Of a stretch of 64,000 nucleotides of DNA, positions 33,260 through 42,348 are shown piece by piece (position 1 is the stretch's first letter; every line of letters begins with the position of its first letter). The notes under the pieces are model-generated. The model saw only the letters and a program-made list of their open reading frames with translations. It did not search any database and was not told where the DNA came from. Made by a program: the position numbers and the translations under genes. Source of the DNA: Alphaproteobacteria bacterium (lineage in GTDB: Bacteria; Myxococcota_A; UBA796; UBA2385). Where the stretch lies: positions 372,001-436,000 of the forward strand of contig JACKEY010000004.1 of the NCBI GenBank assembly GCA_020632755.1, in the 5' to 3' direction.

Positions 33260-34384
33260 ATGCCCCGCGGCGTGTTCAGCACGGTCGCCCACCGCATCGC
33301 AGCCCTGCAGGGCGAGGTGCACCCGCTGCACATCGGCGACACCTGGCTCGAGCCCGCCGCCGGCTGCTGCAACGACGACCTCGACACCCGCGCCACCCCG
33401 GGCCTGCACCGCTACGCGCCGCCGATGGGCGAGACCGACCTGCTCGACGCCATCGTGGACCGGCGGGGCGTCGCCCGCTCGCGGGTGATCGTGACGGCGG
33501 GCGCGACCGGCGGGCTGTCCGCTGCGCTCGGCGCGGTGCTGGCCCCCGGCGACGAGGTGCTGCTGCTGGCCCCGTACTGGCCGCTCATCCGCGGCATCGT
33601 GCAGAGCCAGCGGGGGGTGCCGGTGGACGTGCCCTTCTTCGTCGGCCCGGACGGCGGGCCGGGGCCGCTCGACGGGGACGACGTCGAAGCGGTCCTGGAT
33701 GCCCGGCGGACCGAGCGCACCGTGGCGCTCTACCTGAACAGCCCGAACAACCCGACCGGTCGGGTCCTGCCGGCCGGCGTGCTCGACCGCATCGTCGCGT
33801 GGGCACGGCGCCACGATCTGTGGCTGTTGTCGGACGAGGTGTACGAGGACTACGTCTTCGCGCCGGGGCTGCGCCACGAGAGCCTGGCCGACCGGGCCCC
33901 GGAGCGGACCTTCGCGGCGTGGAGCTTCAGCAAGGCCTACGGCATGGCCGGCAACCGGGTCGGCTACCTGGTCGCGCCCGAGGAGGGCGAGCTGGTCCAG
34001 GAGGTGCGGAAGGTCGCGATGCACGCGTATTACGCCGCCCCCAAGGGCCCGCAGCTGACTGCGGCCCGGGCCCTGCGCCACGGAGGCGAGTGGCTGTCCG
34101 GCGCCCGCGACGCCTACGCCCGCGCCGGTGCGGCGGCCGCGGCGCGACTGGGCGTGCCCGAGGCGCAAGGCGGCACCTTCCTGTTCCTGGACGCATCGCC
34201 GGTGCTGGACGAACGCGGCATGCAGGGACTGCTGGAGCGGTGCATCGACCGCAACCTGCTCGTCGCTCCCGGCGCGTCGTTCGGGGAGGACTACGCCCAC
34301 TTCGTCCGGGTGTGCTTCACGTCGGCCCCGCCCGCGCAGGTCGCGCGCGCCGTGGATGTGCTCGCGGAGATCCTGGGGCGCTGA
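33260..34384 (+). CDS. PLP-dependent class I aminotransferase
   Basis: A fold-type I aminotransferase of the AspC superfamily, about 374 residues from the ATG at 33260. Landmarks are GLHRYAPPMGETDLLDAI, TAGATGGLSAALGAVLAPGDEVLL, the substrate/PLP Asn in YLNSPNNPTGRVLP, the Asp and Tyr of SDEVYEDYVFA, the PLP-Lys segment AWSFSKAYGMAGNRVGYL and a C-terminal VRVCFTSAP with the carboxylate-binding Arg. An in-frame CTG at 33221 is preceded by GAGAGG and would add MPRHPRVASEIAA, which resembles family N-termini; it may be the real start. The amino-group donor and acceptor cannot be deduced. Confidence 0.88.
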   Translation: MPRGVFSTVAHRIAALQGEVHPLHIGDTWLEPAAGCCNDDLDTRATPGLHRYAPPMGETDLLDAIVDRRGVARSRVIVTAGATGGLSAALGAVLAPGDEVLLLAPYWPLIRGIVQSQRGVPVDVPFFVGPDGGPGPLDGDDVEAVLDARRTERTVALYLNSPNNPTGRVLPAGVLDRIVAWARRHDLWLLSDEVYEDYVFAPGLRHESLADRAPERTFAAWSFSKAYGMAGNRVGYLVAPEEGELVQEVRKVAMHAYYAAPKGPQLTAARALRHGGEWLSGARDAYARAGAAAAARLGVPEAQGGTFLFLDASPVLDERGMQGLLERCIDRNLLVAPGASFGEDYAHFVRVCFTSAPPAQVARAVDVLAEILGR

Positions 34385-34762
34385 GGCGACCCGGGCGGTC
34401 GCGCGGGGTCCCGCGGGTGCCGCTCCCCCACGACGAGCACGGCCAGCAGTGGGTTGCGTGGTGTCTCAGGGCGTGTCACCATTTGTGACGAGTCAGGTCC
34501 CTTGGGCGGTGGGTGTGCCCTCCGTGCAACCCTGGCAACGGTTCGCTTGCACCTGCTTTCACCGGCCGGTGCAGCACAGGTCGTCGCCGCGGCCCCCTGG
34601 ATGTCGGGTCCGATGTCGCTGCCCCCGATGCGTGGAGGGCGGCGCCGCCGCTTCCAGGGGGTCGCACTACGTCTCGGCGTTGCGCTTGCGGTATCGTTGC
34701 AATCCGTGACAGGCGCCGGCGGCGGCGCCCGCGTGTTCCCCTCGGTCCCATCGGAGTGCCCC
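34385..34762. other. 378-base intergenic stretch upstream of the giant repeat protein
   Basis: No supportable gene was found. The open frame in phase with the downstream gene has no signal peptide of its own and a poor composition. The stretch is less GC-rich than its surroundings near 34680-34705 and contains an inverted repeat GGCGCC-GGCGGC-GGCGCC at 34712-34729, about 33 bases before the ATG. It is likely promoter and leader DNA, but no sigma-factor consensus was convincing. Confidence 0.4.
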
Positions 34763-37700
34763 ATGCGCCCCCGTGTCTCCCCGCGCGCCTTCCTTCCCCT
34801 CGGCCTGCTGGCGCTCGCGCTGCCCGGCGTCGCCTCGGCCTCCGGCAACGCGGTCTCGCTGGACGGTGACGCCGACTTCGTCGATCTGGGCGTGCTGGAC
34901 CCCGGCACCTCCTTCACCTTCGAGGCGTGGGTCGCGGGCACCTTCTACGACTACGACACCATCCTCGAGGTCACGGACCTGACCACGGCCCGGAACAGCT
35001 TCTTCCTGGGCTACATCACCGACCGCTGGCAGATCGAGGTCGAGGACCCGACGACCCAGGAAGGCGACGGCTGCCGCACCGGCGACACCGACCTGCTGCT
35101 CTGCCTGACCACCGGCGCGCCGGCCGAAGACGTGACGACCCACCTGGCCGTGACGGTCGACGGCACCAGCGTCGCCTTCTACATCAACGGCACCCTGGTC
35201 TCGTCGGACACGATGAGCACCGTGCCGGGCTTCGGCACCGACCAGTGGGTGCTGGGCATCGACAGCGACAGCCCGAGCGTCTTCACGAGCGACCCCTTCG
35301 AGGGCGTGATGGACGAGGTGCGCATCTGGAACAAGGCGCGCACCGCCGACGAGATCGCGTGCACCCGGGACTACGCCCTGACCGGCACCGAGCCGGATCT
35401 GTACGGCCTGTGGGACATGGACGACAGCGGCAGCAGCGCCACCGACAGCGCCGGCGGCCACGACGGCTCGCTCGAGGGCGACGCGGTGTTCGTCGCCAGT
35501 CCCTTCGGGCTGACCGACTCGGCCGGGCTCGACATCACCTGTCTGGACTACGACGGCGACGGCTACACCCAGGACGACGGCGACTGCGACGAGACCGACG
35601 CCAGCGTCTACCCGGGCGCCGCCGACAGCTGGTACGACGGCGTCGACAGCGACTGCGGGGGCGACAGCGACTACGACGCGGACGGCGACGGCCAGGACAG
35701 CAGCGACTACGGCGGCACCGACTGCGACGACACCGACCCCACCGTCTACGACGGCGCGACCGAGACCTGGTACGACGGGGTCGACAGCGACTGCGACGGG
35801 GCCAGCGACTACGACGCGGACGGCGACGGCGACGACAGCGATGCCTGGGGCGGCGGCGACTGTGACGACACGGACGCCAGCATCAGCAGCGGGGCGACGG
35901 AGACCTGGTACGACGGCATCGACAGCGACTGCGACGGGGCCAGCGACTACGACGCGGACGGCGACGGCGACGACAGTGACGCCTGGGGCGGCGGCGACTG
36001 CGACGACACCGACCCGACCGTCTACGACGGGGCAGGCGACACCTGGTACGATGGGGTCGACAGCGACTGCGCCGGCGACAGCGACTACGACGCCGACGGC
36101 GACGGGCACGACAGCGACGGCTACGGCGGCGACGACTGCGACGACACCGACGACGCCGTTTACACCGGCGCCACGGACACCTGGTACGACGGGGTCGACA
36201 GCGACTGCGACGGGGCCAGCGACTACGACGCGGATGGCGACGGCGACGACAGTGATGCCTGGGGCGGCGGCGACTGCGACGACACGGACGCCAGCGTCAG
36301 CAGCGGGGCGACGGAGACCTGGTACGACGGGGTCGACAGCGACTGCGACGGGGCCAGCGACTACGACGCGGACGGCGACGGCGACGACAGCGAGACCTAC
36401 GGCGGCACCGACTGCGACGACACGGATGCGTCGATCTACGACGGCGCGACCGATACCTGGTACGACGGGGTCGACAGCGACTGCGCCGGCGACAGCGACT
36501 ACGACGCGGACGGCGACGGCGACGACAGCGACGTCTACGGCGGCGGCGACTGCGACGACACGGACGCGTCGATCTACGACGGGGCGACGGACACCTGGTA
36601 CGACGGGGTCGACAGCGACTGCGCCGGCGACAGCGACTACGACGCGGACGGCGATGGCGACGACAGCGATGCCTGGGGCGGCGGCGACTGTGACGACGCC
36701 GACGCGAGCGTCAGCAGCACGGCCACCGAGACCTGGTACGACGGGGTCGACGGCGACTGCGACGGCGCCAGCGACTACGACGCGGACGGCGACGGCCACG
36801 ACAGCGACGCCTGGGGCGGCGACGACTGTGACGACTCCGACGACACGATCTACCCGGGCGCGGACGAGATCGAGGCCGACGGCATCGACCAGGACTGCAA
36901 CGGCGTGGACAGCGGCGTCGACACCGACGGCGACGGCCTGACCGACGACGACGAGGTCGATCGCGGCACCGATCCCTTCGACGACGACACGGACGACGAC
37001 GGGCTGACCGATGGCGAGGAGGTCGTCGACACCGGCACCGACCCGCTGGACGACGACACGGACGACGACGGGCTGACCGACGGCGACGAGGTCGACCTGC
37101 ACGGCACCGACCCGCTGGACGACGACACGGACGACGACGGGCTGACCGACGGCGACGAGGTCGGCGAGTTCGACACCGACCCGCTCGACCCCGACACCGA
37201 CGACGACGGCCTGTCCGACGGCGACGAGGTCACCGTGCACGGCACCGACCCCCTCTCCGACGACTCGGACCTCGACGGCCTGACCGACGGCGACGAGGTC
37301 GACGTCTACGGCACCGATCCCCTCGACCGCGACACGGACGACGGCGGCACGGGCGATGGCGTCGAGGTGCTCCTCGACGGCACCGACCCCCTCGACCCCA
37401 GCGACGACATCACCGACACCACCGACTCGGACGGCGACGGGCTCACCGATCGGGACGAAGAGGTGCTGGGCACCGACCCGCTGGACGCCGACAGCGACGA
37501 CGACGGCCTGACCGACGGGGAAGAGGCCGGCGAGGGCGGCACCGGCACGGATCCGCTGGACAGCGACACCGACGACGACGGTGTCGGCGACGGCCGCGAG
37601 GTGAACGAGACCGGCACCGACCCCAAGGACCGCGACACCGACGACGACGGGCTGAGCGACGGCGAGGAGCTCGGCACCGACGACGGCGGCAGCACCGGCA

Positions 37701-38185
37701 CGGGCACCGACCCGCTGGATCCGGACAGCGACGACGACGGCTTGTCCGACGGCGAGGAAGTGCTGGAGCACGGCACCGACCCGCTGGATCCCGACAGCGA
37801 CGACGATCGCCTGACCGACGGCGACGAGATCGAGCGCGGCACCGACCCGCTGGACAGCGACACCGACGACGGCGGCGTGCCCGACGGCGACGAGGTCGAC
37901 CGCGGCACCGATCCCCTCGACCCGAGCGACGACGACACCGGGACGGACTCCGGCGGCGCCGACTCGGGGGGCGAGGACTCCGGCGGCACCGACTCCGGCG
38001 GCGGCGACGACAGCGGCACCACGGGCGACGACGGCGGCACCGACTCCGGTCTGGCCGGTGGTGGCGGCAAGGTGCTCGGCGGCTGCGCTGCCGGCTGCAG
38101 CGCCGCGCCGACCGGTGGTCGCACGGCGGGCGCCCTGCTCCTGGGCTTCCTCGGCCTGTTGATCGGCATGCGCCGGCGCGACTGA
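34763..38185 (+). CDS. Giant surface protein: LamG-like domain, ten MopE-type repeats, TSP3-type repeats and a MYXO-CTERM-like sorting signal
   Basis: An 1140-residue exported protein. A signal peptide (to about residue 25, GVASA) is followed by a concanavalin/LamG-like domain (about 28-255, with FTFEAWVAG, LAVTVDGTSVAFYINGTL and GVMDEVRIWNKARTADEI). Then come ten 46-residue Asp-rich units starting at residue 274 (DCDDTD...WYDGVDSDCDG...DYDADGDG), each with paired Cys, of the MopE putative metal-binding type. Next are about 14 thrombospondin-3/calcium-type units (DTDDDGLTDGDEV..GTDPLD) and an Asp/Ser/Gly/Thr linker. The C-terminal tripartite signal has GGCAAGCSAAP, a hydrophobic helix and RMRRRD, resembling MYXO-CTERM. 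It should bind many Ca2+ ions and be anchored on the outer surface. GGAG six bases before the ATG supports the start. Confidence 0.88.
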   Translation: MRPRVSPRAFLPLGLLALALPGVASASGNAVSLDGDADFVDLGVLDPGTSFTFEAWVAGTFYDYDTILEVTDLTTARNSFFLGYITDRWQIEVEDPTTQEGDGCRTGDTDLLLCLTTGAPAEDVTTHLAVTVDGTSVAFYINGTLVSSDTMSTVPGFGTDQWVLGIDSDSPSVFTSDPFEGVMDEVRIWNKARTADEIACTRDYALTGTEPDLYGLWDMDDSGSSATDSAGGHDGSLEGDAVFVASPFGLTDSAGLDITCLDYDGDGYTQDDGDCDETDASVYPGAADSWYDGVDSDCGGDSDYDADGDGQDSSDYGGTDCDDTDPTVYDGATETWYDGVDSDCDGASDYDADGDGDDSDAWGGGDCDDTDASISSGATETWYDGIDSDCDGASDYDADGDGDDSDAWGGGDCDDTDPTVYDGAGDTWYDGVDSDCAGDSDYDADGDGHDSDGYGGDDCDDTDDAVYTGATDTWYDGVDSDCDGASDYDADGDGDDSDAWGGGDCDDTDASVSSGATETWYDGVDSDCDGASDYDADGDGDDSETYGGTDCDDTDASIYDGATDTWYDGVDSDCAGDSDYDADGDGDDSDVYGGGDCDDTDASIYDGATDTWYDGVDSDCAGDSDYDADGDGDDSDAWGGGDCDDADASVSSTATETWYDGVDGDCDGASDYDADGDGHDSDAWGGDDCDDSDDTIYPGADEIEADGIDQDCNGVDSGVDTDGDGLTDDDEVDRGTDPFDDDTDDDGLTDGEEVVDTGTDPLDDDTDDDGLTDGDEVDLHGTDPLDDDTDDDGLTDGDEVGEFDTDPLDPDTDDDGLSDGDEVTVHGTDPLSDDSDLDGLTDGDEVDVYGTDPLDRDTDDGGTGDGVEVLLDGTDPLDPSDDITDTTDSDGDGLTDRDEEVLGTDPLDADSDDDGLTDGEEAGEGGTGTDPLDSDTDDDGVGDGREVNETGTDPKDRDTDDDGLSDGEELGTDDGGSTGTGTDPLDPDSDDDGLSDGEEVLEHGTDPLDPDSDDDRLTDGDEIERGTDPLDSDTDDGGVPDGDEVDRGTDPLDPSDDDTGTDSGGADSGGEDSGGTDSGGGDDSGTTGDDGGTDSGLAGGGGKVLGGCAAGCSAAPTGGRTAGALLLGFLGLLIGMRRRD
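35582..36823 (+). repeat. Nine 138-bp tandem units encoding 46-residue Asp/Cys-rich repeats
   Basis: Nine consecutive units of exactly 138 bases; a tenth degenerate unit begins at 36824. All stay in frame. Unit-to-unit variation falls mainly in two places: the variable pair after DCDDTD, and the segment before GGG or GGT. This suggests duplication followed by drift. Confidence 0.9.
36920..37939 (+). repeat. About 14 short calcium-binding type repeats (20-30 residues each)
   Basis: Repeating DxDxDGLxDGxEV...GTDPLD units, mostly 69 bases long with occasional insertions. The pattern is that of thrombospondin-3-like calcium loops. Confidence 0.85.
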
Positions 38186-38309
38186 GCGCTGCGCTGCGGC
38201 CTCCCTGCGTCGGTCCCGGCGCAGGGGGGCGCCTCCCCCTCGCACCCGTCTGGCGCGTTCGCTACCATCGCGCCGACTCGATCCCCCCCGTTCAGACCCG
38301 GAAGGAAGG

Positions 38310-40112
38310 ATGTTCCTCCTCGCGCTTGCTGCCAGCGCTGCCTTCGCCCAGTCGACCCCTTCGGCGTTCAGCCAGGACTGGAGCGCCATCACCTTCCAGC
38401 CGACGACGGACGGCTCCATGACCCTGTGGGTCGACGACGCGGCCTTCGCGGCCCGCGTGAAGCCGTCGGCGCGCCTGCTCTTGAACTACGCCAACGACCC
38501 GGTGATCTGGGTGCCCGACGACGGCGGCGAGCAGGAACGCATCGTGTCGGACCTGCTGACCGGCCACGCGCTGCTGGCGCTCGGCTGGGATCGGCTGCAC
38601 CTGGGCGTCGACGTGCCGGTCTTCCTGCTGGCCGACGGCACCCGGAACTTCGAGACGCCGGCCGTCGGCGACGTCGTGGGCGAAGTCCGCGTCGGCATCC
38701 TCGACCCGCTCACCGAGCCGCTCGGCCTGGCCATCCAAGGCCGCGGCTACTTCCCGACGACGCCCCTGTCCTGGCCCCTGGCCCAGGACGGTGTCGGCTG
38801 GGAGATCGGCGGCATCGTCGATGTGCGCCTCGACCAGACCCTGGTGGCCCTGAACCTGGGCACCCGCGGGCGGCCGGGCGTCATCCTCTCGAACATCGAG
38901 ATGAACGACGCCTTCTACGCCCGGCTGGCCCTGGCCCAGGCCCTGGACCCCGAAGAACGCGCCGGCCTCTCCCTCGAAGCCGGCACCGAGCTGAACTACG
39001 CCAGCGACTTCTCCGACGACAGCGGCGCGCCCACCGAAGCCCTGGTCGGTGGCTGGCTGCGGTTCGACGACTTCGTGATGCGCGCCGGCGGCGGCATCGG
39101 CCTCACCGGCGGCATCGGCGCCCCCGACGCCCGCGGCCTGCTGTCGCTCGGCTACGAACCGCCCAACGTCGCGGACCGCGACGGCGACGGCATCGTCGAC
39201 GACATCGACCGCTGCCCGGACAAGGCCGAGGACCGCGACGGCTTCCGCGACACCGATGGCTGCCCGGACGACGCCGCGATGACCACCGTGCGCTTCGTCG
39301 ACGAAGATGGCGAGCCCGTGCCGGACGTGCGCATGGCCATCGACCAGGAGTCCGGCTTCCGCGAGCTGAACCCCGCCAAGGCCAACCCCGTGCACCCGGG
39401 CACCTGGGGCCTGCAGGCCACCAGCCCCGGCTTCGTGCCCCTCGAGACCACGATCGAGGTGCCGGAAGCCGATCGCCACGAGATCACCAAGGTCATGGTC
39501 CGCCCCCACGGCACCCTCGAGGTACGGGTGGTCGGCACCGACGGCAACCCGATCGACGCCCGGCTGGTGATCGATGGCGGCGACCGCGGCCGGACCGAAG
39601 GCGAGAAGAGCCGCCTGAAGATCGGCGCCGGCGAGCACACGGTGCGCGCGATGGCCAACGGTTACCGCACGAGCGAGGTCACGGTGCTGCTGGCCAGCGG
39701 CACGGTCGAGGTCGTCGAGGTCGTGCTCGAGCCCGCCCGTGTGGTCGTCACGACCGAGCGCATCGAGCTCAAGGAGAAGGTCTTCTTCGACTACAACAAG
39801 GCGACCATCAAGCCCGAGAGCTTCCCGCTGCTCGAGGACGTGGCGTCGGCCCTGCGCGACCACCCCGACATCCGCAAGGTCCGGGTCGAGGGCCACACCG
39901 ACGAGCGCGGCGCGGACGCCTACAACATGGAGCTGTCCGACGCCCGCGCCAAGGCCGTCATGCAGTTCCTGATCGACAAGGGCGTCGAGCCCGAGCGGCT
40001 GCACGCGATCGGCTTCGGCGAGACCCGGCCGCTGGTCGAGGAGAGCAACGAGGCGGCCTGGGAGAAGAACCGCCGCGTCGAGCTGCACATCGAAGAGCGG
40101 TCCGGCAACTGA
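38310..40112 (+). CDS. OmpA-family outer-membrane protein with TSP3 and carboxypeptidase-regulatory-like modules
   Basis: A 600-residue protein with a signal peptide (MFLLALAASAAFAQ). The first 280 residues look like an outer-membrane beta-barrel (alternating LHLGVDVPVFLL, GLAIQGRGYF and TLVALNLGT strands). A TSP3 calcium loop follows (DRDGDGIVDDIDRCPDKAED, near 290). Two Ig-like regulatory modules come next (EDGEPVPDVRMAID and TDGNPIDARLVIDGGDRGR). The C-terminal OmpA domain has DYNKATIKPESFPLLEDVA and VRVEGHTDERGADAYNMELSDARA, which would bind peptidoglycan (about 485-597). GGAAGGAAGG sits right before the ATG. It anchors the outer membrane to the wall. The stop abuts that of the convergent psd gene. 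Confidence 0.88.
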   Translation: MFLLALAASAAFAQSTPSAFSQDWSAITFQPTTDGSMTLWVDDAAFAARVKPSARLLLNYANDPVIWVPDDGGEQERIVSDLLTGHALLALGWDRLHLGVDVPVFLLADGTRNFETPAVGDVVGEVRVGILDPLTEPLGLAIQGRGYFPTTPLSWPLAQDGVGWEIGGIVDVRLDQTLVALNLGTRGRPGVILSNIEMNDAFYARLALAQALDPEERAGLSLEAGTELNYASDFSDDSGAPTEALVGGWLRFDDFVMRAGGGIGLTGGIGAPDARGLLSLGYEPPNVADRDGDGIVDDIDRCPDKAEDRDGFRDTDGCPDDAAMTTVRFVDEDGEPVPDVRMAIDQESGFRELNPAKANPVHPGTWGLQATSPGFVPLETTIEVPEADRHEITKVMVRPHGTLEVRVVGTDGNPIDARLVIDGGDRGRTEGEKSRLKIGAGEHTVRAMANGYRTSEVTVLLASGTVEVVEVVLEPARVVVTTERIELKEKVFFDYNKATIKPESFPLLEDVASALRDHPDIRKVRVEGHTDERGADAYNMELSDARAKAVMQFLIDKGVEPERLHAIGFGETRPLVEESNEAAWEKNRRVELHIEERSGN

Positions 40113-40991
40113 TCAGCCCGGGAACACCCGGGCGATCGGCTGGCCGAGCTGCACGGGCTGCCCGGGCTCGACCTGCCACTCCACCCGGCCGGGCTCGAAC
40201 AACAGGATGACGGTGCTGCCGAGCTCGAACCGACCGAGCTCGGCGGCGCGGTCCAGCGCCACGGGATGCTCGAGGACCACGTCGTTGCCGTGGGCCGGGT
40301 CGTTGGTGACCACGTCGCCGATGACGGTGGTCATGCGGCCGACGCCGAAGGCGCCGACCATGACCTCGACCACCGCACCCAGGTCGGTGTCGAAGGTGAA
40401 GGCCAGGCGCTCGTTCTTGCCGAACAAGCCTGGGACCTCGCGGGTGGCGGCGGCGAAGACGGGCCACAGGGTGCCCGGCAGGTAGCGGACCTCGGTCACG
40501 CGGCCTTCGCGGGCGGTGTGCACGCGGTGGTAGTCGCGCGGCGAGAGGTACAGCACGGCGTAGGCGCCGCCCTCGAACCGCTCGGCCGACAGGCTGCTCG
40601 CCCCCGGGGCACGGGGGTCGCCGACGCCGATGAGCTCGGCCACGCTGGCGTCGACACCGTCGGCCTGCAGGAAGCGGCCGCCCTGGATGGTGCCGAAGGT
40701 GTGCACCTTGGCGTCGACCGGGCTGACCAGCACGTCGGGGCGGGGGTCCACGGGCCGCATGCCGGGCTTGAGCGGGCGCACGAAGAAGTGGGCCAGGCTG
40801 TCGAAGTCCTCGACGCCGCCCTGGCACTCGGACAGGTCGACCCGGTACTTGCGCACGAACCAGCCGACCAGGGCGCGGTGCAGGAAGCGCGGCAGGCGCA
40901 GCCGCGCCGTTCGACCCATGAACCGCGCGGTCGGGTTCTTCGGTACGGCGCTCAGGACCTTGACGATGAGGGCGTCGTTCACAGCTTCCAC
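40113..40991 (-). CDS. psd: Phosphatidylserine decarboxylase
   Basis: A 292-residue PSD that makes phosphatidylethanolamine from phosphatidylserine at the inner membrane, using a self-generated pyruvoyl group. The self-cleavage motif LGST is present in GRFELGSTVILLFEPG near the C-terminus (about residue 267). Other landmarks are FFVRPLKPGMRPVD, SPVDAKVHTFG, YLSPRDYHRVHTAREG and GDVVTNDPAHGNDVVLEH. The start is GTG at 40991, with a second in-frame GTG three codons later that is as well placed. The gene is convergent with the OmpA gene (stop codons adjacent) and divergent from lgt 75 nt away, so membrane-lipid genes sit side by side. Confidence 0.92.
   Translation of the reverse strand: MEAVNDALIVKVLSAVPKNPTARFMGRTARLRLPRFLHRALVGWFVRKYRVDLSECQGGVEDFDSLAHFFVRPLKPGMRPVDPRPDVLVSPVDAKVHTFGTIQGGRFLQADGVDASVAELIGVGDPRAPGASSLSAERFEGGAYAVLYLSPRDYHRVHTAREGRVTEVRYLPGTLWPVFAAATREVPGLFGKNERLAFTFDTDLGAVVEVMVGAFGVGRMTTVIGDVVTNDPAHGNDVVLEHPVALDRAAELGRFELGSTVILLFEPGRVEWQVEPGQPVQLGQPIARVFPG
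40116..40133. terminator. Candidate terminator hairpin at the convergent OmpA/psd junction
   Basis: GCCCGGG (40116-40122), loop AACA, CCCGGGC (40127-40133), just after the back-to-back stops (TGATCA, 40110-40115) and inside the last codons of psd. There is no T-run. Confidence 0.35.
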
Positions 40992-41066
40992 CTGCTTCGG
41001 GCGTCGGGACGTGGACCGGGCCCGGCGTCTATCCGGTTAGGGCCGGCGCTCCCGCGGAGACCTGCG

Positions 41067-41945
41067 ATGTACCCGACCCTCTACGAGTTCGGCTCCCTCG
41101 GCTTCCACAGCTGGGGCCTGATGGTGATGCTCGGCTTCATCGCGGCCTTCTTCTTCGTGAGCCGCCGGGTGCCCCGGGTCGGCATCGACCCCGACGTGAT
41201 GGTCGGGCTCTACCTGTCGACGGTGGTCGGCGGGCTGGTCGGCAGCCGGCTGCTGCACTTCACGATGGCCGAGCCCGAGACCTTCTTCTCGAACCCGGCC
41301 GTGTTCTTCGACATGGGCCAGGGCGGCTTCGCCTTCTACGGCGGGGTCATCGGCGGCACGGCCTGCGGCGTGGTCTACGCCCTGGTCAAGAAGCTGCCGC
41401 CCTGGAAGATCGCGGACATCGCGGCGCCCAGCATCATGATCGGCCTGTCCCTGGGCCGCATCGGCTGCTTCCTGGCCGGCTGCTGCCACGGGCAGGCCTG
41501 TCCGACGCCCCAGAGCGCCGTGCTGCTGACCCTGCCCGGCGGCAGCATCGTGACCACCGACGGCTTCCCGTTCATCGCCCTGAACTTCGTGCAGGGCGTA
41601 GGCGTCGGCGCCATCCACGGCGTGCCGGTCTACCCGACCCAGCTGTGGGAGAGCCTGTCCGGCTTCGTGATGTTCCTGTTCCTGAGCAAGATGTGGCGGG
41701 ACTGGCGGCGGTTCGACGGCCAGGTGCTGGCCAGCATGCTGGTGTTCTACGCCGGCCTGCGGTCGACCATCGAGGAGTTCCGCGGCGACACCATCCGCGG
41801 CACCGACTACTTCGGGCTGTTCTCGACCAGCCAGGTCGTCAGCATCGGCATGGTCTGCCTGGCCGTGGTCATCGTGCTGTGGAAGGCGCGCGGGGGCCTG
41901 TCGCCCGAGGCGCCCTTCGTGCCGCCGCCGGAGGACGAGGACTGA
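41067..41945 (+). CDS. lgt: Phosphatidylglycerol-prolipoprotein diacylglyceryl transferase Lgt
   Basis: Lgt transfers diacylglycerol from phosphatidylglycerol to the lipobox Cys of prelipoproteins in the inner membrane. The 292-residue protein has about seven TM helices. Landmarks are FHSWGLMVMLGF, VGSRLLHF, GFAFYGGVIGG (about 87-97), the family signature as GRIGCFLAGCCHG (130-142, a variant of the GRxGNFxNxExxG form, with the Arg kept) and YPTQLWESL, then VLASMLVFYAGLRSTIEEFRG. GGAGACC precedes the ATG at 41067. The window holds nine predicted lipoproteins that would be its substrates. Confidence 0.93.
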   Translation: MYPTLYEFGSLGFHSWGLMVMLGFIAAFFFVSRRVPRVGIDPDVMVGLYLSTVVGGLVGSRLLHFTMAEPETFFSNPAVFFDMGQGGFAFYGGVIGGTACGVVYALVKKLPPWKIADIAAPSIMIGLSLGRIGCFLAGCCHGQACPTPQSAVLLTLPGGSIVTTDGFPFIALNFVQGVGVGAIHGVPVYPTQLWESLSGFVMFLFLSKMWRDWRRFDGQVLASMLVFYAGLRSTIEEFRGDTIRGTDYFGLFSTSQVVSIGMVCLAVVIVLWKARGGLSPEAPFVPPPEDED

Positions 41946-41963
41946 GCACCCTGCCGCCTGGCG

Positions 41964-42245
41964 CTACTGCTCGGCGGTCGTGTCGCTGGCGCACTCGACG
42001 CCGTTGGCGTCGTCTTCGTCGATCTGGTCTTCCAGCGCGATGGCGCACTCGTCCTGCAGGTCGGCGTCGGCGTTGGCGTAGGTGTTCTCGTAGGTCTGGC
42101 AGCTGACGTCGCCGTCGCCGTCGTGGCAGTCGCACATGTAGTCGACGTAGTCGCTGCAGGGGTCGGGCTCGCAGCCGGTGAGCAGGGCGAGGCCGAGGGC
42201 CGGCAGGACGAAGGAGGGGATGGCGAACGAGGCACGAGGGCGCAT
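41964..42245 (-). CDS. Small Cys/Asp-rich lipoprotein, unknown function
   Basis: A 93-residue predicted lipoprotein (LGLALLTGC signal). The mature part has several Cys (CSDYVDYMCDCHDGDGDVSCQ, then DECAIA and VECASD) and is acidic, so it is probably a disulfide-stabilised or metal-binding small domain. No family was recognised. GGAGACGCC precedes the ATG. It lies convergent with lgt (18-base gap). Confidence 0.65.
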   Translation of the reverse strand: MRPRASFAIPSFVLPALGLALLTGCEPDPCSDYVDYMCDCHDGDGDVSCQTYENTYANADADLQDECAIALEDQIDEDDANGVECASDTTAEQ

Positions 42246-42348
42246 GGCGTCTCCGACAGCAGGGCGTGCGGCGATATAGCTTGCCCGTCCTCGCCGCGGT
42301 CGTCCTCCGGGACCCACGCCGCGCCCCGCCCCTTCCCCGGACCCTCCC

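Noticed and set aside
34454..34762. Possible N-terminal extension of the giant surface protein
   Set aside because: The extension would place the signal peptide inside the protein. A GGAG site and signal peptide fit the ATG at 34763.
35582..37939. Tandem repeats considered as a CRISPR array or mobile element
   Set aside because: The units are 138 bases and about 69 bases, have no unique spacers, and stay in one reading frame. They are protein repeats.
34667..38419. Very long minus-strand open frame opposite the repeat protein
   Set aside because: It is Val/Ala/Arg-rich low-complexity sequence that mirrors the Asp-rich repeats of the plus-strand gene. It has no ribosome site, signal or domain. 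High GC content produces such antisense frames throughout the window.
38292..40088. Minus-strand open frame antisense to the OmpA gene
   Set aside because: Composition is Gly/Val/Arg-rich without recognisable motifs, whereas the plus strand encodes a clear OmpA domain with a signal peptide.
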